A stretch of 64,000 nucleotides of DNA from Nymphaea colorata (Eukaryota; Streptophyta; Magnoliopsida; Nymphaeales; Nymphaeaceae): contig NC_045138.2 in assembly GCF_008831285.2 (NCBI RefSeq), positions 10,862,571 to 10,926,570 of the forward strand, given 5' to 3'. The notes below the pieces were generated by a model. It had not been told where the DNA came from and made no database searches. It was given only the letters and a program-made list of their open reading frames with translations. A program made the position numbers and the translations under genes. Below are positions 49,646 through 60,705 of this stretch, in pieces. Within the stretch, counting starts at the first letter, position 1; each line of letters begins with the position of its first letter.

Positions 49646-52600
49646 ATGCACAAATCTATTGAGGGTCCGAAGATGGATGTCGGTTGTGCAGCCATCCCAC
49701 CTGAACAGGATCCCCAAAATCTGAAGCCTGACGGAGATAGGATGGACGAACATCGCCCTAGAAGGACGCTTCTCAAAACCCACAAGCCTAATTGGAAAGA
49801 CAAGGTAAAACCCTCTCTTTCTCCCCCTCTGGTAATGCAGGAACATATATTTCGTTTTTCATTTGATTCTTTTGTAGAGCAACCTTGCTAGTTGAAGAAC
49901 TTGATTGAATGATTTGCAGCTTCGAGAGAATTGTTTGAGGAGGGTTCGGCGTGATCGAGAAAGGTTGCTTTGGAGGTTCCGGCACAATGAGCAACTAAGT
50001 CAGGTGATTCCACCGGTTCGAAAATTCCGCGAAAGAGTGATTTGTCGCTTCATGTAGAATAAGGAGGCCATTTGTTTCTCTCAAACAGAGGAATAGCGAT
50101 GTCCTTGATTTCCAATACAATCTGCTTTACATGTGAATCATGAACTGGTAGGGGAAAATTTATTCGACGAGAAGGTGTTTACATGCTTTCATTCAATCAG
50201 GAATCTGTAGGATATGGCACAATTACGGATTGTTCGCCAATGGATGCTTTCATGTTGTCTAACTTTTCTAGACAAGCAGAACTACGGGACTCTTGTTGAC
50301 GTTCAGTTAAAACTGGTATTCTTATTCATCGTAAACGAGTCCACATGGAAGTTGACTTCTGTCATTTTCCAAGAAGCCATTCATGCTAGTAACTGCTGAT
50401 AGCAGTCAAACGACCATGTTAGATCCGTGTGGCTGAATAATTAGTGGCCTCATGATGCTAGAGGAATTGCAGGAATAGTTTGATGATGACAAATGGTTAG
50501 TGCACATAATTTTGCAATTTCCATTCTTCAAGATGCATTTGATATTGGGATCGAAGGAGCTAGCAATATGTTATCTCATTTCAGTTTCAATTATTCCTTG
50601 TGACGATCAAGGGAATTGTGCTTTCTGCATGTTCTGTAGTTCATCCTCTTTCTGTTTGTCTGATGCAGAATCGTGGAATATCATGACCAATTAGAGAATT
50701 GCAAACCAGGGACTTGTATATTGATGTATTTAAGCACAAAAATAAGAATCTTTCTGTATGCTAGATCAAGAAAATTTCTTTCTTGTCATATTTTTGAATC
50801 ATAGGCCTGCCTTGCTGGATATTCCTACCTTAATTTGCTATAAGAAACATTTCCATTCTCAGATATATACATAATCCAGTATCAGTAAGAATGAGTGCCA
50901 TGGTTTCTCTTGCAGATGTCCTAACAACTTGCATGCCAATATATTTGATAGGACATGGTCACATCAGCTTTTAGAGACATAGTCTGCGATGAATACCAAA
51001 AAATCAGACAGTCTACTTTTGGCATCTCTGATAAAATTTCAGAGACCAGTGGTGATGATCCATTGTGGGAATTCAATAGTCTAGATGTGATTTGTGAGTC
51101 AAACGAAAGGGAATATATAGAATTGATGACTGAGATGGAAAGGCTTCTTCATGAAGATATTGCTGCTCAGGTTATCAAAAGAGGTAAATAAATCATTCTT
51201 GATCACCAATCCATTTTTGCTTTTGGTGTATTCTAATTTTGGCAACTCCAATACCACTTTCTTTTTATCCTTTTCATCTACAGGTACTTGATATCTGCTA
51301 ATTATTTCAATAATTTTCACATATTTGTTTCTGCTAACAAGTTTGGAAATTTTGAACTTGTATCCAGCAAATGCAAGTAACTGCTGGAGCACATGAAATG
51401 TTCATGTCATGATAATCTTCTATATGCTTGTCTGATTAGGGTGCTTCTTTTAGTGACTAGGATGTTATTTGTTTCTGTAATTTTATATTTTATTCAATAC
51501 TTTACAGATAGACAATTATTAGAAGATTATGAGAGGATAGTAGACGATGAAGACAAATATTTGGCCCAAGCTGTTTTTGAGCATATGCAACTTAATGAAA
51601 AACAGGTATCTTAAGGCTGGTCTGGTTAACTCATTATGCTTCTGATTTGACAGAACTTTATACTTTTTTGAGATAGGAAGTAATGCATGTTGAAGTTACA
51701 AACATCTCTAGACCTTTCATGCTTTCCTAAAGCAACAAGTTACTGGTCATTGAATATTCCTTCTTCCTAGTTCAATTGATCCATGTTACCACTATGTTTA
51801 TACTTGTTTACTATATATATGCCTATAATTTCACGTCAAGGGCAAAATTGAAAATGATCTCTCTTGGACAGTATGAACTTGTTTGATTAGCATTCCAAGG
51901 ATGTTGGGAACAGAATACGTTTGTGGCATCCACAGGAACACACAAAGAGTGGATGGGAGAACATTGTGGGTCTGCTGCATTATGTAGTAAACCATGAAAT
52001 CCATGGAACAATGCAAAATAGCCTGTCCATTCTGTGTTCCCCCCTATCAATCACTCTACAGCAGGAGCTATGGGTCACTGTCTGCACCAGCCTGTCAAAA
52101 ATTATATTGAGGTGAAGCTCGACTAGGGTCCGGCCACATGCGGTGCCCATGCCAGACCAGGGTTGGTGACTTTAAGTGCCTCTCAGCCAAAAATTCCTGG
52201 CTCCACCACTTATCTATAAAATCAATTTTGTGTATGTTTGTTTGCCTGCATGTTATGAGGAGTGAGATTCAATACAATTGGAGAATTGAACTATGGATGT
52301 GTTCATATGCATGTTGAAAGGGCATATGATATGGTATTTTGTCAATCCTCCCTTGCTACGTGATTCACTACTGGATGCAAGTTTTGCAGGATCACCAGAT
52401 TCTACATAATAAGAGTGCCTTGAATACCCCAGGAGTCCATCTATCCTTGCATCTGGGGTGCCGACTCTTGATGTCACCATGTTTTTTTTGTATTGGTGCG
52501 AGCTCTAGGAGGTACCATTATTGGAATTAGGCAACTCGGTATACAACTGCATATGTTCTTGAGTACATTTCTTATGACAGTACTAACAAGAGTTTTCATA

Positions 52601-55600
52601 GGTAGAACTGTACATGTCTTTGACTCTATGGCTGAAAAACTCTAGTTCTTTTTTAAACAAAAAAGGTTGAAAGCTGAACCGTGAATCATCTGAATGAAGT
52701 TCTGGAAAATGGTATGAGAATACTGCATGCACTTTTGGTGGTGTTTTATCTACTGCAGCTATCCTAAAAAACTCAGAAAATTGAAACTTGAACAATTGCA
52801 CATACTTTGTGCACACTGGTGATAAACTTACAATCTGATTATTTTTACTATGTGGTTGTCACAAATATAGTTCTGGGTCTAGCTTCTTTTTTTTTTTGGA
52901 AGCATAGTTCTGTGGGCCGTGGGCTCCAACAATGTAATTGTGGTTTTTAAGTCTTTTAGTGGCCCATAGAATATAATACATTGTTGGTAGGCTTCAGAAT
53001 CTATCTAGAATTGCACCGTTTTGTCATAAGGATTGGTTTCGAGTTTGTAGTTTAGTTTTTTCTTGTGTAATAATCTGAAAGTTTGTTTTCCTTAAAAAAT
53101 ATCAAGAATTCAATTAAAAGCATAAGAAAAGAAATAGAAAATTTATGTAATTTTATACTTTTTTTAGTAATTTTCTTAAAATCATTAGGAAAAATTCCAA
53201 ATAATTATTAAAATATTAAAGCAACCCCCAAAAATTTAAAACATATTGAAATTATGTTTTACAAAAATTTGTGAAAAACAGATTCTCTTCATTTTTTTTT
53301 TCAAAATACTGAGAAATTTCCATGTTTTTCCTTATTTTCTGTTTTTAATGTGAAATTTTGAGAAAAATTGTGATATTTGTGAATATGGTGGCAACTCGAA
53401 CTCCAAAAGGTAACATGGCAAGTATGGACTCACTTGGCTTTTAGGAAGGAGGACAGTTGGATGTCCTGAAGGGTCTAGGTGGCTTTGCTTTCTATAATGT
53501 GTATCCTTATGCGGTAACTTTGCCATTTCGCTTAAATGTGGCATCTGCATTGATAGTTGCTCCTTCCATCAGTATCTACTAGTACTGTCATAGAAAGTGC
53601 ATTTTAGCTAGTTTATTAGGAGAAGTTAGTGAGAAACTCTAACCTTTCATGTTTCTGGTGCAGAAGTATGCTTTTATTTTTATCATGCTAAACAATTCTA
53701 AAATTGTTACATGGAAATTATAATCTTTTAGATTTTTTGGATTGAAAAATATGCTTTTTGTTTCCATTACTCTAACCAATTCTAACATTATTGTCATTCA
53801 CCTATACGTTTGTCCTAAATTCATAGTGTAGCCTGGTCCTCTGCTATGTCACGGGTACTCCTCTTAAGGAGGAGTACCGTATGGTACGGGTACGGTATGA
53901 GTACGGGTACGGTATGAGTACGGGTACGGGTACGGCCCTGGTGCGGTCAACGCAGTATTGGGTACGGTCAACGTACCCGAGATCATTTTTGTCCATTTTA
54001 GGACTCGGTCAGCTTTGACCAAGTCCAAAGTTGTCCAGTTTTTTAGTTGAAAATTAAAAATCCCCCTCTCTTTTCTTGTTTCCTTTTTTACTCTAAACCT
54101 TGCTTGTACATAGTTCCTCACAACTTTTCATTTAAAATCTTCCATACAATGTTTTGAAAATCCATTCCTTGTCTATAACTTGACTCTTCGATAATAGTGT
54201 GAGCCATAACCATAGCGATGTCAATATATCTTAAAAGCGTGACCTGTTGCTCCTTCTAATCTTGATGATGCGACGGAGAATCAAGAAAGCTGATATATTT
54301 GTATGTTAATTACTTCCATACTGTGTTTTGTGAATATGTTATTCATTTTGAAATTTTTTGACATATATATATATGTGTATGGCCGTACCCCGCACCCAAA
54401 TTTTTTGTAAATGGTCCGTACCCGTACCCCACACCAGTACCCATACCCGCACCCGTACCCGTACCTATGTGACATAGGTCCTCTGAAATGGTGGTACTTG
54501 TGGTTCCTTAAGATCCTGTTGTTGGTTTTACTTGACCCATTAACTGCTGTCAGTTGCGTGATGCTGGTTTTCACATCTGCAAGGTTGATCGAGTTTGGTG
54601 CCCTGTCTGCACAAGGGGATACATGCAAGAGGATCAACATATAGTGTATTGTCGATCATGTGAGCTTCAACTTGATCTTCAAAGTGATAAGGTACCCAAA
54701 AGTTCCACACCTCCCAATGCTTCACATAGTACACTCACGTGTAGAATTCCTTTTAAACCTGGATTTGGTAGGCTGCTTCCGTTGGAATATTGTTTTTCTT
54801 GTCATTATGAACACCATAACTATTGCTGCTGTGCCGGCTGTAAGATTGTTTGTACATCTTTGGAAAAAATGGAACTAATTGTTTATGAAGTGTCATTAAG
54901 TTAGTTGTAATATAACTAATATATAACTAAGATGGAGCACTGGAAATTGCATATTGATTAAACTTTCAGCCCCATTCAGTCATTCGGTAGCATGTAAACC
55001 ATAGAGGTTATAGGAACACTAGTGCATTCAGTGGATGAAGTCAGCAGACTCAGCACTACATGCATAGCAGAAAAATTAGTGAAAAGAGGAACAATAGGCT
55101 TTGTGAAAAGATAAACAGAAGCATGGAATATAGGGCAGAAACAAGATGGTGAAAGGAAGGGTACATCACCAATTCAACATAGAAGAAATGGACTAGTTCA
55201 TAAGAACAACACCGATTGAAGATTGTGAAGAAGATTAATTAAGAAATTAAATTACACAACCACAATTTACAGTAAAGATCTAAATTTTAGGGAATAAACA
55301 AGAAAAATTAAACAAACCCTAAACTTGATTTCGATTTTTTGCTGGAGAAGTAAACATTGGCTGTCGCTGGATGGAAGCCGTCACCGGAGGAGCTGTTGCC
55401 AGAGGAGTTGTCGCCGGAGTTGTAGCTGCACAAGAGGCTGGCTGTCGCAGTCGCCAGAGTACTGTAGCAGTCGCAGGAGGAGCACCGGCTGAACAAGAGG
55501 CTGTCGCAGGAGCTGGAGCTGTCGCCGGAGGTCGTCGGGCAATGGATGCACAGCCCAGAGCAGCAGCAGCACTTGAAACAGGGTTTCTGAAACCCCGTCG

Positions 55601-56840
55601 GGGCTTATGAAATGAAACTTAAAAAAGAAAACTAAAAAAACTGCTGGCGGATATGACGTCCGCTCACTTTGACCTCACCCGACTCAACCTTTGACTGGGT
55701 CAGGTGTGTGTCCAAACAATCCCGCCACACCAGTGCCGAATCGGCAGCTAACCCAGGCATGTCCAGGTGACTTAGCTTATGACTGGTCCGAGTCTTTGAG
55801 AAAAAGCTCAAATAGATTGAAAGGTTGGATACCATTTAAGCTTTTGAGTTTTGGCTCATCAAGTTTATAAAGGTTGTCACTTGTCAGAAATTTAAAATCA
55901 CAGTTATGATGGCAGGGCCATCTTGGTTAGCAGATCGATTCTGACCAAATAGGTACTTAGTTTGCCAACATCTTGCTTGGGTGTTCAACCAAAGTCCACA
56001 GCAAAGTCAACTGTGATATGACTTGTAATATCTCCTGGTCCCACATCAGCACAGGTTTAGGGTTGACAATAAGCTGCCTTGGATTGAAGATCACACACGA
56101 GTGGATTGTTCTTCAGCTATATGTCTCTACCACTGACCCTTGATGGACTAACAGTGTGGTGGCCTATTCCACCATTTGAAATTCACATGCACCTGGTTTG
56201 ATACTGAAGGAGGTGCATATCGGTCCTGCTGGAGATTGTTTTGAAACCAAGTTGAGTGATACTTTCATCATGATGGTCTAGTGTTCACAAGTAGAAAGCA
56301 CATGATAGTTTTGAACGTCTTAGAAAAGAAATGCATTTTAACTTTTTAGTATTGCAGGGTTTTGCTATAGGAATGCTCATGTTAACCTACCTGTTTTGTA
56401 CTTCTCGAGATGGCAATTAATACATTCATTACTCGTGTTGCATGTGTGGATAATGGTTTTTCCTAGAAAAGGAAAACATTTTAATCGTTAACTATTATAA
56501 GGTTTTGCTATAGAAATGCTCATGTCAGTGTACCTATTTTGTATTTCTCCAGGTGACAACCAATACATTCTTTACTTTGTGCCACATTTTGTCAAATGGT
56601 TTTAATTCAAGAAAGAAGCATGGTTCAACTCCTACTTTCTGGGTCTTTAATTAACCATAATTATACTATCTATGACAGGTCAATTTGGATTTTGTCAGAG
56701 ATAGGCTGGGGAAAGTCATAGAAGAGCACTTGGATAAAGGATGTAGAGCTAAACCTGAATTTTGCTTGGAGACAAGGTTTGGATTTACTGCTTTATACGT
56801 CAAGTGTCAGCATTGCGCTACATTCGATATTGTAGTTTAG
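49646..56840 (+). CDS. RPA-interacting protein (RPAIN/RIP family)
   Basis: The six exons are 49646-49804, 49920-50003, 50952-51183, 51508-51605, 54554-54691 and 56679-56840. All introns are GT..AG and phases agree, giving 873 nt and 290 residues. A TAA stop directly precedes the ATG at 49646, so the start is at or after it. Met10 is an alternative. The N-terminus has the family's basic signature (RRTLLKTHKPNWKDK, then LRENCLRRVRRDRERLLWRF). The middle is acidic (residues about 90-190). The C-terminus is a Cys-rich zinc-binding-type domain: CPVC at 207-210, CRSC at 224-227, then Cys259, Cys266 and CQHC at 280-283. Family members bind replication protein A and help carry it into the nucleus during replication and repair. 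Introns 4 and 5 are about 2.9 and 2.0 kb; intron 4 holds a hAT-type element. The gene looks intact. Confidence 0.93.
53844..54477. mobile_element. hAT-type miniature element with GTACGGGTACGG arrays, in intron 4
   Basis: GTCCTCTG flanks both sides perfectly (53836-53843 and 54478-54485). The ends read CTATGTCACGGGTAC and, in complement, CTATGTCACATAGGTAC. Just inside, short tandem GGTACGGGTACGGTAT-type arrays lie at both ends in opposite orientation, around an AT-rich core. At 634 bp it has no transposase. It sits 68 bp upstream of RPA-interacting protein exon 5. Confidence 0.88.
55366..55530. repeat. GTCGCCGGAGGAGCTG-type degenerate tandem repeat
   Basis: About ten imperfect units of GTCGCMGGAGYTG type occur within intron 5 of the RPA-interacting protein gene. 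They lie in a GC-rich island between AT-rich flanks. This explains the open frames on both strands here. The surrounding 55300-55860 may be an inserted leader-like repeat fragment. Confidence 0.6.
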
Positions 56841-59059
56841 TTTGTATTTGTCCAACACCTATAATTGTCCTTTATTTATCTTCTCGCTGTAAATTGCGGC
56901 TGAGCTGTTCAATGAAAATGTCAGATGATAATTTGAGAAGGTACAGCTTTATTTTATGATAGGAATCCCAGCCGAAAGAAAGGACGCTCATTAAGATATT
57001 TACTTATTAACCATCTTGATGTTATCACATGTTTATGAGCGTCTACACCTGCATGTTCAAATCGTGCATGTTTTCTGGAATTTGAACACTTTGTCACCAG
57101 GGTCGCTACAGGTGACAAATTTTCTATAATTTGGACAAAATCTGGATACGTGTCTTCAGATTAGCTATGTTGTATCCTGCAAGTTGCAGGCACTTGGTCA
57201 CCAGATTCAGTAGAGAATATGGAATTCCGTAATTGTGACAAAATCTCGATATCCCTCACAGAAAACCCAGGTGAAAAGGCGGGCACTTGGTCTTTTACTT
57301 TCGACAGAGTTCATCGAGAGAGTTTTGCTACAGTCGCTTGTAAGTGAAAGGATCCCAAGTTTGCTTTTAGCTAATCTAACCTTGTAAACGTCGTCAACAG
57401 GTCAGTTTACCGTGAGCTTGCATATGGGTTCTAAATGCTGATGTAAAAATGGGTCTTCGTATCCACTATAAAAAACTGATGGCTAAGTGCACTGAATTTT
57501 TTGCGGACGCAAAAAGCGTCTCATAAAAAACCCACTCAAACCGGTGTTATTGCTTGAATCGGACAATTCGAATAAACTTGTGTCTACCAATTCAAAAGTG
57601 TCACATATCAGCCTTTGGCTGTTCCATAAATATTTAAGATTTTTAATATATTCGTATACTTAATTTAATTAAAGAACATCTTAATATTTTTTGGCCGGTT
57701 CACACCCAATTTATCGGAATTGATCTTTGCTGATTCGGTTCACAAACCGATTTCTACAGTACTGCTCATACCTTTGTTGGACATATTTATAGCATCATAT
57801 TGGACCTTCTGTTATAAAAACTTTTCTGAGCTTATGAACAAATAGGAGTATGATTGCTATCGTGTTTGCTAAATTTTTAGGCTCAGACCTCACATCCATA
57901 TAGCTGGGCTTGTAAAAAATGTTTGAAAACATGTCAACTAAGAGGTTTGCGATTACAGGAAGATCACAACATAAGAGAATGTATGATCCTTCATGTTTTC
58001 GTTCATTAAGGTGTGCAGTCCTTCCAATACCAATAGAAGGTGATTCACCGCCAAATCGCATCGAACAGCCAAAATATACTAATTATCATCTTCTACCATT
58101 ATATTTGCGAGGGGGGTATGACAGTTGAAATGATGCTTGATCCTGTCAAATTTCTGTATCAGAACGAATAACGAATGACTTTACAAAAGAAGTCACCTTT
58201 CAAACTCGTGCCAATACAGGGCTTAGCTTCCAATGGTTTTTCCCCCCATATTGGGAGAGGCAATCGTTTTCTGTAAACGTGTATTATTCCCTGCGAATGT
58301 CCTGTCATTTTGGGGCTAGAATCGAAACAAAAAGTCCACCCTGAGTTGCAGAATCGAATTGGTTGACGGCAAAAATCACAAAGGATGGCAATTTATGCAC
58401 ATGCAATCTCAGTTCTCCTCCTTACAAGGAAGAGAAACCTCTAATTTACCCACGGGTCAGATAATGGATGGGGCTCCAAGAATTCAAAAGAATTTTCAAG
58501 ACAAGATTTCTTATTGCATAGTTATCCCAATACAACTGACAGCTTTTCTATCTCCTACAGTTCATACATGATCCAAAATTGGGTCCAAGCTATACCTAAT
58601 ATCCAATCCAAGTACACAAATTGAAACATACCCATTATATGGCAAAAAAATACGTACATATATCACTGATATACACATGCCTCAACATGTTGCAGTGAAG
58701 GAGGTGGACCACTACATTCTGTCATTGTATAGTTGACGAAAGAGATCTATTGGAGAACTGTTCTCCAGAATGTGTGCGTACTGACGGCTGGATAAATTGC
58801 TTCCTGATGAAACGGATCCTAAAATTTGACTTCCAAAAAAAAAATATATATTATGAAGCATACACCTTCTAGACACCAGATACCAGCCATGGCAAGCAAA
58901 GTATGAGATAGGTTAGAAATGAAAGTTGATACCCTCATACTTCCAAATCAATAAATTCATGTAGAGCAACTTCAGGAAGTCCGAATAGGGGACTTGATCG
59001 TTACTGCTGTAAGTGTAGCTTCTTCATAAGAATTGGTGACGCGAATGCACAGACCTGGA
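56841..59059. other. intergenic space between convergent genes
   Basis: Two host genes converge here. Bases 56841 onward include the 3' region of the RPA-interacting protein gene. Bases 57470-57760 contain small inverted words (GCGGACGCAAAAAGCGTC). One possible exon is noted at 58712-58829. Nothing else is recognisable. Confidence 0.5.
58712..58829 (-). other. possible orphan terminal exon
   Basis: On the minus strand a polypyrimidine tract (ATATATTTTTTTTTTGGAAG) precedes an open frame. It contains SQILGSVSSGSNLSSRQYAH and ends ILENSSPIDLFRQLYNDRM before TAG at 58712-58714. The composition looks protein-like. It lies downstream of the stop of the TlyA-like gene on the same strand, so it could be an alternative 3' exon of that gene or an unrelated fragment. 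The family is not recognised. Confidence 0.3.
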
Positions 59060-59500
59060 TCATGGTTCTTGCTGAGCTCTTCGGCAGAAGCAGACAAGGA
59101 ATTCTGTGTTTCCTTCAGCTCCTTTTATGGGAGACTCTATCCAACCTTGGCTGCTAAATCCAAATGCCTCCACGCCTTTCACAATTTTCTCAAGAACCTA
59201 GCATATGAAAACTGTCGGGGATTATTCTCTCGAGTCCTGGGACTAGGAAGGAACTAGCCAATTCTATTTGGTGATGGGCGTCCCCAGCTGTCTAACTGAG
59301 GCAGTTAGTTTGCACCATATTTCCTGGGTCTGGGAAGGAACTAGTCAATTCTATTCGGTGAAGGGCGTCCCCATTTGTCAACGCAGGCAGTTAGTTTGTA
59401 CTATATTCATTTTCATTGATTGATAAGTGGACATAAAAATAGGGAAGAATAATACCTCTTGATGGACAGCAGGATCTCTCACAATTCCACCACGACCTAC
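59060..59500 (-). CDS. TlyA/FtsJ-type rRNA methyltransferase, last two exons (partial)
   Basis: The minus-strand exons are 59500-59456 (15 codons) and 59197-59060 (45 codons plus TGA), joined in phase 0 across a 258-bp GT..AG intron. The first exon reads VGRGGIVRDPAVHQE, matching the conserved GxGGIVRDPxxH loop of TlyA/hemolysin-like FtsJ methyltransferases. The second continues VLEKIVKGVEAFGF and has SPIKGAEGNTEFLVCF, the conserved C-terminal strand motif. Bacterial relatives 2'-O-methylate rRNA. Plant members are predicted organellar rRNA methyltransferases with an S4 domain at the N-terminus. That N-terminal part and the catalytic core are not visible in 59501-64000, where copia and gypsy DNA lie. 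The gene either continues past the window through a long TE-filled intron or is truncated. Confidence 0.72.
59233..59405. repeat. tandem duplication of about 87 bp in the last intron
   Basis: CCTGGGACTAGGAAGGAACT at about 59237 recurs as CCTGGGTCTGGGAAGGAACT near 59323. Both copies continue through GGGCGTCCCC and GGCAGTTAGTTTG to an ACTATATTC/ACCATATTT end. Confidence 0.85.
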
Positions 59501-59889
59501 CTGGTAAAGAAAATGAACCAAAACTTAGAACATGATGACAGATTTTTTAACAACTGACCAAGCAATCCAACAAATTAGCTGTGTGGAAAAAACAATGCAA
59601 ACGTTGGCAAGCATATTATCAGTAATTTCGTGCAATGTTCAATAGCATTAGGTAGAAGGCCACATAGATATCTAAAACATCAAAAATAGATAGCAACACT
59701 CTGAATGCTTCACACATCAAACATAAACGTTCAAAAAGCATATAAACATTTAAGAAACACAAAGCTCACACAATGTGCACTAAGGCACAACACAAAAGTA
59801 TAAAGAATAAATAAATTAGAGAAATGTGCATAGGAAAGCATAACTACAAGAAGGTTAACTCCACAATAAATAAATATATACATACACAC

Positions 59890-59897
59890 ACACACAG

Positions 59898-59948
<51 letters not shown>
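59890..59948. repeat. (CA)n(TA)n microsatellite
   Basis: CA units are followed by about 50 bp of TA repeats. The position beside the copia remnant at 60140-60705 suggests it may be the expanded TA tract of that element's LTR, as seen in copia A and C. Confidence 0.8.
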
Positions 59949-59951
<3 letters not shown>

Positions 59952-60139
59952 GTCATTTATAATGACTGTAAAGAACCTCTAGAAATAGAAGAATAAAAAA
60001 ATATAAAAATAAAGAGTTGTGGTATGCATACATATTTGCTGTATATATATAGTTATATACACTAACATACATACAAATACACAAGAACATATATACATGT
60101 ATATGTAGCATGTGCATAGAGAAAACATAGATGTACTTG

Positions 60140-60705
60140 CATTAGACTCTTAATACCTTTCCTCAAACTTATTGTGTAATAAACAAAAATTTTGGTGAAG
60201 CAGTTGGTCAATTGTAATTCTAAATTTACATAGGCCAATTGAGTATTCTTCCTCTTCACATACCATGCTTATGAAAGGTGTGATTACTAGCAACAGACAT
60301 CACAGCCTTATTCAACAAAATTTTGCAGACTTTGAATATTGAGTCCAATGCATACTTCAGCTACACAATCTCACTGTCGTAGTTGCAAAGACCTATATTC
60401 CATTTCAGTTGAGGGGACACAACTGTTCATGCATCTTCATATTAGCAATTCACTTAAATTGTACAAAAACTAGTGGTAGAGTAAGAGTTATTTATGTCAC
60501 CATCTGAATCAGAGTGAGTACTTAATGTCTAACGATAAATATGATGAGAGAAATAACCCGGCAGTTAGGATTCCCTTAATATATCTAGTTATGTGCAGAA
60601 CAGCACTCATGTGTGCAGTTGTTGGATGACATTCAACTTAGCTAGCTATGTGCAAAACATGAGTTATGCAAGGGTGAGTTGTATTGAGATACATTATGTA
60701 ACAAC
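60140..60705 (-). pseudogene. copia remnant related to copia A/C (RNase H end)
   Basis: The minus-strand sequence follows the 3' part of copia A/C. It has a decayed STEMEYRSLQLRQ segment near 60400 and an ASNHTFHKH motif near 60280. CTTCACCAAAATTTT, equivalent to the FFTKAL tail, and a TTTGAGGAAAGG purine tract near 60165 follow. Integrase, gag and a complete LTR are missing or unrecognisable. It lies within or upstream of the TlyA-like gene. Confidence 0.65.

Noticed and set aside
49363-49803. 146-codon minus-strand frame over the first RPA-interacting protein exon
   Set aside because: It is antisense to a well-supported exon, with no domain and no splice-linked partner.
57795-58128. Overlapping frames on both strands (69 and 88 codons)
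   Set aside because: No recognisable motif in either, and no splice evidence; a weak resemblance to copia RNase H did not hold up.
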